64,000 bases of DNA from Marthasterias glacialis (lineage: Eukaryota > Echinodermata > Asteroidea > Forcipulatida > Asteriidae), in NCBI GenBank assembly GCA_911728455.2, contig OU452234.1, positions 12,052,031 to 12,116,030 on the forward strand, in the 5' to 3' direction. A model generated the notes under the pieces. It did not search any database and had not been told where the DNA came from. It saw only the letters and a program-made list of their open reading frames with translations. This document shows, one piece after another, positions 51,721 through 60,713 of the stretch. Position 1 is the stretch's first letter, and each line of letters starts with the position of its first letter. The position numbers were made by a program, and so were the translations under genes.

Positions 51721-51934
51721 GCCTCAAGCATTGAGGAAGGAAAAGACCGTAAGTCTACCCACTCAGACATCAAAGGCTGATGAGCTTTCAGTATCAAACG
51801 AACAACACTATAAAGCCCAGCCTTCCCACCAAGCCCCCAACATCCCCAGCCCCAATACAAACTTTGGATTGGTTCAAAAGGATACCTTAGATGTCAGGCC
51901 AGACATCAACCAAGGGTATGATATCATTCATTGA
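51721..51934 (+). CDS. Candidate 3'-terminal coding exon (weak)
   Basis: An acceptor-like site (TATAACCTACAG, ending 51,720) is followed by an open frame of about 71 codons ending in TGA at 51,932-51,934. The peptide is polar and proline-rich (PSHQAPNIPSPNTNFG in the middle, ending GYDIIH) and resembles a disordered C-terminal tail. An AATAAA polyadenylation signal lies 52 bp past the stop at 51,986. No domain is recognisable and no upstream exon was found. The GTAAGT at 51,749 could instead be a splice donor. A chance open frame is quite possible. Confidence 0.2.
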
Positions 51935-51985
51935 TGCTGCGGCAGACCATTATCAGACCACACATCTGGCCTTGTGACACAGTGC

Positions 51986-51991
51986 AATAAA
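51986..51991 (+). terminator. Candidate polyadenylation signal AATAAA
   Basis: AATAAA follows the stop of the weak exon candidate by 52 bp. The hexamer is common by chance in AT-rich DNA, so its value depends on the exon being real. Confidence 0.2.
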
Positions 51992-52286
51992 CAACAAGGC
52001 GGTATTGCTTAGCACAGGGGTTGAAATAGGACTCCCCTGAGGCATGACTAGCTGATGGCATGTTTTGGCAGAGTGCCTGGGCCGATTTTAAAGGGGGATA
52101 CCTTGTTTTGAAGGGAATTGACTGCTTGAGGAATACATGGAGTTTCAAAATTATTCAAATTTAATTAAACAAGTTATTCAAAAAACACTAAAAACCGACT
52201 ACCTAAAACAGTCTCTAGGTCCAAAGGAGGGTTAAAGAATCTCAATATTACGTACAAAATTACTTCTCGGATTAAGCCACACATTT

Positions 52287-52395
52287 CCATTTAAACTATC
52301 AGTACATAAAAGGATGGAAATTGAGTCTCGATAGGAGTATTTGCTTCAGAGTTAAGAAAGTAATTATCTGTAATACAAACTGCAGGCATTTGTTC
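52287..52395 (+). repeat. 109-bp dispersed repeat, copy 1
   Basis: CCATTTAAACTATCAGTACA through GCAGGCATTTGTTC is nearly identical to 56,134-56,242. Directly after this copy the sequence becomes decayed 312-bp satellite (from TTGCCCAAAATC at 52,397). After copy 2 it does not. The satellite remnant therefore starts exactly at the end of this element. Confidence 0.9.
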
Positions 52396-52396
52396 T

Positions 52397-52808
52397 TTGC
52401 CCAAAATCTTGCGAATTGACCGATGACCACACACAAACCCTCTTCAGTAATATCTACTCTATCAATTTCTATTATAAAACCGCATAAAATGTTTTTGACT
52501 CAAAAAGTGCATGCTGTGGGAAATTTTAATTTTTGACCAAAATTAAAAAGTGGTTTTCATGGGATGGAATCAGTCGATGCATTATTTGGGGATTTATCAA
52601 GCTTTTTCGGCCGTTTTTATGACGTCAGAGTCGACGGTTTAATTGCGAAATGGCAACATATTGCGAATTGACCCACTACCCACACACAAACCCTCTTCAG
52701 TACTATCTACTCTATCAATCTCTACCTAAAATTTACAATAACATGTTTTTGACCAAAAATTGCATGCTCACAGGGAGTGGTTTTCACGGAATCAGTCGAT
52801 GTGGGCAT
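52397..52808 (+). repeat. Two decayed copies of the 312-bp satellite
   Basis: The first copy matches from TTGCCCAAA through GCGAATTGACC, ACACACAAACCCTCTTCAGT, CTACTCTATCA, AAATTTTAATTTTTG, TTTTCATGG, GGAATCAGT and GCTTTTTCGGCC to TGACGTCAGA (52,620-52,629). It is about 60 bp short. A second copy begins at TTGCGAATTGACCC (52,661) and ends near 52,808. The 22-bp palindrome is deleted in both, each keeping a different half. The word TGACCAAAATTAAAAAGTG is intermediate between the 312-bp (GGACCCAACTTGAAAAGTG) and 185-bp (GGACCAAAATGTCAAAGTC) satellites. Confidence 0.93.
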
Positions 52809-54064
52809 CAAGTAATGTTGTTAAAGCATTCTTATTTACAAATTCTCTCTCAGTTAATTTTTGGTATTTACAACATTATTCTAAGCAATTTTAAATTGTG
52901 GCTTAAATAGTTAATGTATTATTACTTACAAGATTGATGATTCTTTCTTAAAAATTTACAAAATGATCTCGTATGTACTTGAGGTTGTGGGGTCTTACTC
53001 AAAGAGGCAGTCGGGTGAGGATGGTCATTGGAAATAGTGGCCCTTGTCACTATCCTGCAGAGCATCGGACGTCAGTGGTTGGTGTTGTAGTCTCTCGCCT
53101 CAGTTTAGTCCAGATTCGTCCCAAGTATTTTGCCCCCAAAGTGTAACCATCTATAACAGAATAATTACAAGGGAATCTCAGTGCTGTGCATAAATAATAT
53201 GTTGAACATTTACAATAACTGAACTTTGATTCCATTTAAACTTCTCAAGCTAAATGATTTTCTCCAGTCAAGTATTTGATTCAAGCATTAATACATCAAT
53301 CTATCAATAAGGAAATAGTAGCACAATTTATTTGTATTCACAAGCCACATTAAAAATCATTTACGATTCGTTCTTACTTCAAAGTTCTGCCAAAAATAAA
53401 ATCGAGATAAACAGCTTATTTGAACTTTAGTAAATCCAGAAAACTTAATGAACTGATGAAACATTTATTATGATCTTAATCACTAAACCAAACAATCAAA
53501 AACCTTTAAGCACAAACAAAATACACAGAAAAGAACTTACGGTTGTAGTGGTAGACGAAAATCTGTAAAATACACTGGGTGTTAGTAACAAAACTCTTTG
53601 CTCGATATAACTTCTTTAATTTCGCTGCCTATATAGTCAGTCTGCTATAGCAGACAGCACTATGCCTGGTGACATTGATGAAGAGCACATTCTCTCATAA
53701 AAACACAATCATCTTTTCTCGAGATCTCAAAATCTTCTGACTACTATCTCTGACTGACCATAACTGTACTCATCTTCACACACTGTGCATACACCTGTAC
53801 ATTACTGTTGTCAACGCAAGTCCCTAGTTACCTTTGTATTTTCAAAACTGTTTCTTTCGTATGCAAACTAGTACTCTATCACCATGGATTTCAAAAAGGG
53901 AAAAAAAAGCCAAGAAGCTAAAAAGTTACGTGCTGCATTGTGCAAAGGGCTACCGTTCAGCGGGTCACAACAATAGAAATGTAGTGAATGGCTCATCAAA
54001 CTAAGTAAGGGTTCACAAACTTTTAGAATTTTTCATTTACAAAGCAGGGGTGGGTATTCTGACA
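52809..54064. other. AT-rich sequence, no gene seen
   Basis: No open frame with recognisable content was found. A perfect 16-bp palindrome GTCTGCTATAGCAGAC lies at 53,640-53,655. The words TCAGTCTGCTATAG and TATGCCTGGTGAC around it recur in inverted orientation at 62,453-62,484, suggesting a dispersed element. Confidence 0.5.
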
Positions 54065-54233
54065 GACAAATTCTAACCATGTATTTGAAGACAGTTTGCC
54101 ATTCCTGTACCAGACATATTCTAACCGTATATTTTAAGATATTTCGCTATTCTCATACTTGACATATTCTGCCCGTCCACTTTTAGACAGTTTGCCATTC
54201 CTAAACCAGACATATTCTAACCGTATATTTTAA
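54065..54233 (+). repeat. 48-bp tandem repeat, about 3.5 units
   Basis: GACAWATTCTAACCRT starts at 54,065, 54,113, 54,161 (GACATATTCTGCCCGT) and 54,209, an exact 48-bp spacing. Units contain TTTTAGACAGTTTGCCATTCC or close variants. Confidence 0.92.
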
Positions 54234-54262
54234 CAAAATCAGGACCGGGCTTTTTTTTTTTT

Positions 54263-54288
54263 GGGGGGGGGGTAAACGGGGTTGGGGG
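54263..54288 (+). other. Possible G-quadruplex motif after a T12 run
   Basis: A G10 run is followed by TAAAC, GGGG, TT and GGGGG. It contains at least four G-runs of three or more with short loops. It sits next to the 48-bp tandem repeat. Confidence 0.6.
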
Positions 54289-54294
54289 CACGTA

Positions 54295-54575
54295 GTAATT
54301 TCCGTATTTTCCAAAGTGTTTGACCGATTTTGATGAAATTTGCCACAAATGTTCATTTTACTGAGTTCTAGGCCTACATGATAACATCAGAAAAATTTAA
54401 AACTCGTCATCAGAGGGCGTTTTTGACACTTCTCTGCCCATTTTTGGTCAAAAATCGTGTTCTTTTTGCCATAACTTCTGTATTTTTTGTCAATATGGTT
54501 TGAAACTTGGCAAACTAGTAGGCCTACATTTTAACAACATCAATAAAATTTGAACCTATACTTTTGAGAGGACGA
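54295..54575 (+). repeat. Two diverged copies of a ~150-bp repeat
   Basis: Both copies run TTNCTGTATTTT, a middle with GAAAYTTGGCAAA or similar, then TAGGCCTACAT (54,369 and 54,519, offset 150), AACATCA, and AAAATTTGAAC or AAAATTTAAAAC. The copies are old and many bases differ. Confidence 0.65.
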
Positions 54576-54599
54576 GGTCATTTTTATTTTGCAAAGGGC

Positions 54600-56133
54600 A
54601 CTGGGCACTTCCATTGGAAACAGTAGCGTAACTAACATGTGGGTTGAACCAAATGATGTCCTCGCCCTGCCCCATGTGAAATCTGGACTTTTGAAATTGA
54701 AAATAACCAGAAAAAAAATATTTCATCTTATGAGCTTTGATGTAGTAGTTTCAGTGTTTTTAAAGCTGTTTTGTTATTGCATTCTAATTGTATTTTGTTT
54801 TACATCAACACGTCAGAAGAGCACTTAAAAGGGGCTTGTTCAGGGAAAAAGATTAAAACAGAAACTTCAGTTTTAACTTGCCAGAAGCGTCCCCGGGGAA
54901 AAATGATGCCCCTCCCCCTTGTACCCCACAAAATGTTACCCTGGTTTAAACGGCGCTGTTGGAACACCTTGAAGCCTGTAGAAACTCTTATATAGGGTTG
55001 CCAAGACCAAGACCAAGCAGAGCAATAGGGGCCTCCATGGCTTCCGTCTAGTGTTCCAGGTCTGATGTCAACATGATAAAAATAATAATTAATTTGTTTC
55101 TTTTGGACAATCAAATCTTAAAGACAAGTTCCTTGCCCACTTGAGACCCAACACATACATGAAAAAAAACTTGTGAAATGTTAAGTCATGAGAAATAAGT
55201 AAAAACTTCCACCATTGTTTTTCTACTATTTTCAAAGGTCGTTGCAAAAATCGGCAAACGGTCTAGAGGTGTTAGCATAGCCATCAGTTCAGAAGCAGTC
55301 AAAAAGATTATGCTTATCTCTCCTTAAACTGAAACATTGTGCACGTCAATGAAAACAATAGACAAACAAATATCTAAAAACTAAAAACTAAAATTTTTCT
55401 AAACGGTGGCATGGAATTACTAGGCTTTCGGGTTTTGCCTAAACAGGGAAAATACCGCATAAGTGGAATGCACCTTAGATTGATTCAAACATTGACATGC
55501 AGTCCACACGAGGACACGTAAAGTGGCAGCTACCAGTTCAGCGATTGTAATTCTTATTCTCAGTCCTTATGATTATGGGTAAAATGGTAAAACACACACA
55601 GACACCTTTAAGTAATAAGGTCGAGTGCACAAATAAATTGTAAAGCAAAACAAGCGGTCCAGGCACATGTATTTTATCAAAACAACCCCAATTAGACTAA
55701 AACTATTAGCTAAAAAAATCTGTTGAATCAGTCAGAGATAAACAAATCATAAAATAAGGTATACATCATGAGAAATGCAACTGAATAAATGACATACAAA
55801 TACAACACAAATTGATGAAAATTAAACTCAAGGGGTAAGCTAACGATAAGAAAAAAATGGTAAGACAAATAGCCAACCAAATCACTATTTAATAAAATAA
55901 TTCAATCAATCTCAACATCAACAAATTAAATAATAAATCATGAAACAAATCAATCATTAAGAACAAAGTGATAAATATGTGGAATTTTTGAATAAGAAAA
56001 TAAAACATTAAATGAGTTAATTAACGTAAAGGATACACATAATAAGTGAATGAAGGATTATCAGGACTTCAGTTATTCTTTGGAAATGGGATATTATTGG
56101 GGTATGCTCCTGAATTTGGAATAAAACAGTCAG
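54600..56133. other. AT-rich sequence, no gene seen
   Basis: Short frames at 54,589-54,828 (plus) and 54,800-55,114 (minus) have no recognisable domain. The stretch 55,600-56,080 is very AT-rich with many stops in all frames. Nothing else could be supported. Confidence 0.5.
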
Positions 56134-56242
56134 CCATTTAAACTATCAGTACATAATAGGATGGAAATTGAGTCTCAACAGGAGTATTTGCTTCAGAATT
56201 AAGATAGTAATCATCCGTAATGCAAACTGCAGGCATTTGTTC
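56134..56242 (+). repeat. 109-bp dispersed repeat, copy 2
   Basis: Direct copy of 52,287-52,395 with roughly nine substitutions and no obvious indel, 3,847 bp away. It is followed by CTGGTGAGGTATC with no satellite. Confidence 0.9.
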
Positions 56243-56725
56243 CTGGTGAGGTATCTTTAGTTGAACATCAAAGTTCGCCGTGAATAAAAGAAAATTATAT
56301 CTCAAGTTCTTGAATAAAACTCATTAGGAATTAACGCTCAATTGGTATAATCCCTTCAAAGTTAAGAGTGCGATCGATCTAAGCCAACCTTTAACATTAA
56401 AATAAAAAGGAGATTAAAACTGCCCCAAATTCCCTCTACAGAGGGCGCTCTTGCCACTCTATTCTTTTTCTTCACATGTGCCTGGATTGTAATACTAGTA
56501 TAGTGAAACGTCAGCATTGTTTATTGACTTTTATTAACTACAAGGAGAGTAGGTAAAACCGAAGTCACTATTTTACTAAATTATAGTAACTAAGCATTAA
56601 CTACGTGTGTACTGGACTGACGGAGGAATTGTAGAGTGTTGCTTGGTCCGGAGGATCGTAGCTGACGACAGCGAAAACACTGACTACTCTGCAAACAACA
56701 AGCACCACGGTATGTATGTTCAGTC
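56243..56725. other. Unfeatured sequence
   Basis: No gene, RNA or repeat could be supported. The minus-strand frame 56,601-56,804 overlaps the left arm of the inverted repeat at 56.7 kb and is likely chance. Confidence 0.5.
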
Positions 56726-57125
56726 CTACTCCTAGAACTATTAGGTTCGTTCCGCTATCGTCTCCACGAACCTCATAGAGTGACATGTAGGACCAGCGCA
56801 CCACATACCAGCATACCAGTTAATTTTGCAACTCCGGTCGCCATATTTGTTGCATTACTGTTTGAATGGGATCTGAATTACGGTGAGAATTTATCACTTT
56901 TTAACAACTTTTAGTTTGCGGAGTGGATTTTCTGGACCCGTGCAACGCTCGGTGAGAATTGAAAGAACACATAGAGCCTAGTTTTTGCGAGATCTGATTT
57001 CAAAAAAGAACTGTAGCCATGTGAACGTGAAGGGCAGAAAGTTTCGAATAGGATCTTGTATATGTCACTCTATGACTGGGTTCGTGGAGACGATAGCGGA
57101 ACGAACCTCATAGTTCTAGGAGTAG
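56726..57125. repeat. Inverted repeat, ~62-bp arms, ~275-bp loop
   Basis: The left arm 56,726-56,786 and right arm 57,062-57,125 are reverse complements over CTACTCCTAGAACTAT, GGTTCGTTCCGCTATCGTCT and CATAGAGTGACAT, with a 5-bp insertion (ACTGG) in the right arm. The arm itself contains a smaller stem (AGGTTCGT/ACGAACCT, 15-nt loop). It resembles a foldback element. I found no flanking duplication. Confidence 0.88.
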
Positions 57126-57731
57126 TTCAGTCCCAACTTGACAATCGCCCCAAATAGTCGGGACTGGTCCCAACTTGACAGCTCTACATTAAGCGGAGCC
57201 GGCATGGCCGGAGCTAAAGACGAGGTTTGAAAAAATGCCCTTTGGTTGATCGGTGTTCTAGGCCGCTAGCCACTCCTCATAATTAATTATGTACAGAACA
57301 TGTGGGTTACAACAAAGTGTCTTTTTTAGAGGGTTCTGACGGCGGACACATGATGACACATGATGACAAGTATTTTCAGTCTCCAAAGTACGGATTTAAT
57401 TTCCCTTCTCTCAGAAACCAAAATTCTAATTCGCCTCAAATCTTATCAAGTACTGGAATAAAGTGGTCTTAGTTACTTGATACTATTATTATATTTTATT
57501 TTTTATTCTTGTTCATTTCGTTAAAAAATAATTGAAGAAATGGATTGTCATTAACACTTTCAGTACGGTGTTGCTGTTTGTGCGGACATATTACATTCTG
57601 TGTGTGTGTGCGTGGGGGGGGGGGTGGCATCACCTCCATGTTCACACACATGTACTTAAGAAATTTTACTGCTCTGATGGTACTCTGTATTTACTGAAAT
57701 CCAAACTTCAGTTGGGGCACCCTAACTGTAA
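57126..57731. other. Unfeatured sequence with short direct repeats
   Basis: TCCCAACTTGACA occurs twice (near 57,131 and 57,169) and ACACATGATG occurs twice near 57,345-57,365. A short TG/G-rich tract lies near 57,599-57,625. No gene could be supported. Confidence 0.5.
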
Positions 57732-58259
57732 CTGAAGTGTTGACAAGCTGAGTGAAACATGTTATCGTCTGAGTGTAGTGTTGACCAGCTGAGTGAAGTG
57801 TTGACCAGCTGAGTGAAATATTTTATTAGCTGAGTGAAGTGTTAACCAGCTGAGTGAAGTGTTGACCATGTTGATCAGCGAAGTGAAGTGTTGACCAGCA
57901 GAGTGAAGTGTTGACCAGCGGAGTGAAGTGTTGACCAGCAGAGTGAAGTGTTGACCAGCGGAGTGAAGTGTTGACCAGCTGAGTGAAGTGTTGACCAGCT
58001 GAGTGAAGTGTTGACCAGCTGAGTGAAGTGTTGACCAGCTGAGTGAAGTGTTGACCAGCAGAGTGAAGTGTTGACCAGCGGAGTGAAGTGTTGACCAGCG
58101 GAATGAAGTGTTGACCAGCTGAGTGAAATATTTTATTAGCTAAGTGAAGTGTTGAACAGCTGAGTGAAATATTTTATTAGCTGAGTAAGGTGTTGACTAG
58201 CTGAGTGAAATATTGTATTAGCTAAGTGAAGTGTTGAACAGCTGAGTGAATGTTGAGCT
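57732..58259 (+). repeat. 20-bp minisatellite, about 26 units
   Basis: The core unit is GAGTGAAGTGTTGACCAGCT, with variable last base (CAGCT, CAGCG or CAGCA). It is interspersed with a 21-bp variant GAGTGAAATATTTTATTAGC+T at both ends of the array. The middle (57,880-58,110) is the most regular. The period is not a multiple of three and there is no long open frame across it. Confidence 0.97.
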
Positions 58260-58312
58260 GTGCACTTTTATTGATTAACTACATTTATGTTAATCGCAGA
58301 ATAGCTTTTTAC

Positions 58313-58836
58313 TTAAGAGGGCCTGTAGGGTCAAATTCAGTTTTGTGATGCACTTATTTTCCAAGAGATCAAGTCTTTGTGGAAAGTGGAAACAAACTTA
58401 CAAGTCTATAACCTCACGTAAAGATGGTGTAAAAAGCCATATATGGTACCCAAACTATTGCAAAATTTCAGAACATTCAGTGATGCAACATTTCAATATT
58501 ATGGGTCTGTACATTTTTGCATAAGGAGTTTGTTTTAGCTCATTTTTGAATTTCTGTGATATTCATTCAAATGGCACTCAATAAGATCTTTTGACTGACG
58601 AGAAAATTCCCAGTGCTAAATGTACAGACCCACTTATTTTTTTGACATCCAGCGACCTCATGTTTCAAATATGGCTCTGAAAGATTATCAATAAAAGGAT
58701 ATTTGGCAACAATTAAACATGAGGTTACACTCTTTTAGAGACTTGTTAAATATTTGTTTCCACTTTCACGATGACTCTATCTATTGGAAAATGAATGCAT
58801 CACAAAACTAAATTTGACCTTAGAGCCCTTCCTTAA
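58313..58836. mobile_element. 516-bp foldback MITE-like element flanked by TTAA
   Basis: TTAA at 58,313-58,316 and 58,833-58,836 bracket a sequence whose two halves are imperfect reverse complements. Left end GAGGGCCTGTAGGGTCAAATTCAG pairs with right end (read in reverse) GGAAGGGCTCTAAGGTCAAATTTAG, then TTTTGTGATGCA, AAAGTGGAAACAAA, ACAAGTCT, AACCTCA and GGGTCTGTACATTT also pair. It contains no transposase. A TTAA duplication is typical of piggyBac-type elements, so a non-autonomous relative is possible, but the ends do not clearly match a family I know. Confidence 0.75.
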
Positions 58837-58924
58837 GTCAGAATAGTTGATGTACGTACTTGTGTTCAGAGAAAATCCACTCAACAAAAGATCCACTCGG
58901 AAACTTTATGTAAAAGGCGTACCT

Positions 58925-59425
58925 CTATGTCATAGTTTTGAAATCAGGACTGTGATTAAAAGTAACCATGATAAGGGACCATTCTCCTGTCACGTGTATG
59001 ACATTTGGAAGCAATTTTGAAGCGTACTGTATGGAATATGTTTTTTCCCTCTTGAATTGTTTGGTGTTGATATAGTATAATAAATCAACTACAGAGGTCA
59101 CTTCATTTAATAGTAAAACATGAAAATCAGATTTATCTGGTATTTTAATTTTGCAGGAAAAAGTCATGTCTGTCACGCTTGCGACATCAGAAAAAAAACA
59201 AATATTTGACTCACATTTTTCTTTTTGAAAACTCTGTGATTTGGATGAGCTTTAATTCTCAAAACTTCTAAGAATAGACTTGACTCTATAATTGACAGCA
59301 GTCATCTGGGTTGAGTTTTTCAACAAAAATTGTGGCGATAGAAAAGTGGTGTTACTTGTGTGACCAAAACTCTGTAACGCGTGTGACAATTGGCTGGCTT
59401 GTTTAATAAGCAGGAATTTTGTCAC
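58925..59425 (-). pseudogene. Decayed coding-like segment (uncertain)
   Basis: Read on the minus strand from 59,425 to 58,925 there is an open frame interrupted by one stop (near 59,255), together about 165 codons. The stretch starts VTKFLLIKQASQLSHALQSF and later reads CFFSDVASVTDMTFSCKIKI and ending KTMT. The next open frame upstream (59,943-59,674) contains VTKFRKIQKNKGSHMLHFGH, which resembles the first stretch, so a repeated motif is present. I know no matching family. It may be a degenerated repetitive gene or a non-coding repeat that happens to be open. Confidence 0.25.
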
Positions 59426-59923
59426 TTAAACACAGTTTAATCATGACTACAAGTAAAAAGAACAGTGCTTTGAGTACTATTATTCACTTCAAAAACTAAA
59501 TCTTTCAGCACATCTTGGATTAACAGCACTTTCCGAATAGCGATTCGGTACACAGAGCGAAAACTATGCAAAAGACAGCATCCACAAGATACTATAATTG
59601 CTCAAATGTGTTAAACTATGTCATCTCTAATCTGTATTACTTGTTCAAAGTTTGAAAAGTGCTAAATCTTGCATTAATGTTTTTGAAGTGTAGATTTGTG
59701 CACAGGCAATGAGTCACACACGTGACCAAAATGTAACATGTGTGACCCCTTATTTTTCTGTATTTTTCGGAATTTTGTAACTTTTTTAAAATTGTTTTTA
59801 ATCATAATGTAAAGACTATAAAACTTGTTTATAATAAAAAGTAACACTTTTTTTTTCATTACGGTTTTCGTTATATTAAAACTTTCATGAATTTTTCTCT
59901 CGTGTGTGACGTTGTGTTTTGCA
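58985..59923. repeat. Degenerate repeat with recurring TCACACGTGAC-like words
   Basis: Related words appear at 58,988 (GTCACGTGTATGACA), 59,170 (GTCACGCTTGCGACA), about 59,358-59,393 (GTGTGACC..GTAACGCGTGTGACA), 59,715-59,745 (CACACGTGACC..GTAACATGTGTGACC) and 59,902 (CGTGTGTGACG). Spacing is roughly 165-210 bp or twice that. The two best copies (59,358-59,425 and 59,711-59,781) align over about 70 bp on the minus strand. Confidence 0.5.
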
Positions 59924-60312
59924 AAACAATTAGAAGAGGTCAAAGGTCAAAGGTCAGCTTATACGCTTTTCCAGCCGTTGCAACTGTCAGTTTACGTGAC
60001 GATGTTGCGCAATGTTGTAAGTAGACTGGTGCTCTGTTTAAGTATGAATTATTACAATAGCGAGGCATGGGCATCCAGACTTCATATCCACTTGCACAAA
60101 TTCATGTGTAAATAAAAAGTACATAATCGTCGCCGTGATGCTGTATACGTCTGATTATTCAGACATAGCACGCCCTATTTTGCTCTTCCAGCCCCCCCCG
60201 CCCTGTCAAATTTCATTGATTCTGCCTCTTGTACAATTTTCAAATTCACGTGTAAATAAAAAACAGACATAAACGGACAGTTTGTATTCTGTGTACGACG
60301 AACTGGACAAAC
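59924..60312. other. Unfeatured sequence
   Basis: No gene or repeat could be supported. AATAAA occurs near 60,111 and 60,255 but no transcript unit is evident. Confidence 0.45.
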
Positions 60313-60627
60313 TTACTTGCAATGGAGAACGTTTCTTCGACATTCAAGGATCGGTACAAAAACATCGCAAGGAAAAACCAGAAGGCGGTCCAATGAAAAG
60401 GAAAAAGTAAAAAAACCAAAAAAAACCCCGATAAATCCAAAGGGAAAGCCAGCATGTGCCAAGCGAGCCTCCTGCCTTCGCTGCAAACGGATTGCCTTTC
60501 TCCTGGCAGCTTTAGCGATGGCATTCTCCCGTTTTTCGGGCGATGACTTCACTGGCCGGCCGCAGCCACCGCCACCGGTTTGTTGTTGTTGCGGCGATTG
60601 GGGGGGGGGGGGTTGGACATTATGCAG
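60313..60627 (-). CDS. Candidate exon, basic low-complexity protein (weak)
   Basis: The minus-strand frame is open from 60,627 to a stop at 60,313-60,315. It reads a proline run (from the G12 tract at 60,601), then Gln4, Gly4, a basic stretch KSSPEKRENAIAKAARRKAI followed by RLQRRQEARLA, then a phenylalanine-rich end that looks non-coding. The basic middle (about 60,552-60,450) resembles a real charged helix. There is no ATG at its front, so an internal or first-exon fragment would be needed. The plus strand is also open here (60,317-60,667), so one of the two is a shadow. No family recognised. Confidence 0.2.
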   Translation of the reverse strand: MHNVQPPPPQSPQQQQTGGGGCGRPVKSSPEKRENAIAKAARRKAIRLQRRQEARLAHAGFPFGFIGVFFGFFTFSFSLDRLLVFPCDVFVPILECRRNVLHCK

Positions 60628-60660
60628 TTATCATATAAGTAGATATCAGATCAGCTGTAT

Positions 60661-60713
60661 TGGATAAACCATGGAGGTAGAAATTAGTCTAATTTCTACC
60701 TCCATGGATAAAC
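60661..60713. repeat. 39-bp near-perfect palindrome with 9-bp direct flanks
   Basis: The arms 60,669-60,687 (CCATGGAGGTAGAAATTAG) and 60,689-60,707 are perfect reverse complements around a single T. The direct repeat TGGATAAAC occurs at 60,661-60,669 and 60,705-60,713, overlapping the palindrome ends. This layout fits an inserted 35-bp palindrome with a 9-bp target duplication, for example a nearly fully deleted foldback transposon. Spacing this tight would block normal cloning of a hairpin only weakly, so it is unlikely to be an assembly artefact. Confidence 0.92.

Noticed and set aside
58297-58846. 8-bp duplication CAGAATAG around the foldback element (hAT-like)
   Set aside because: The left copy is separated from the inverted repeat by CTTTTTAC whereas the right one abuts it, so the TTAA boundary fits both ends better.
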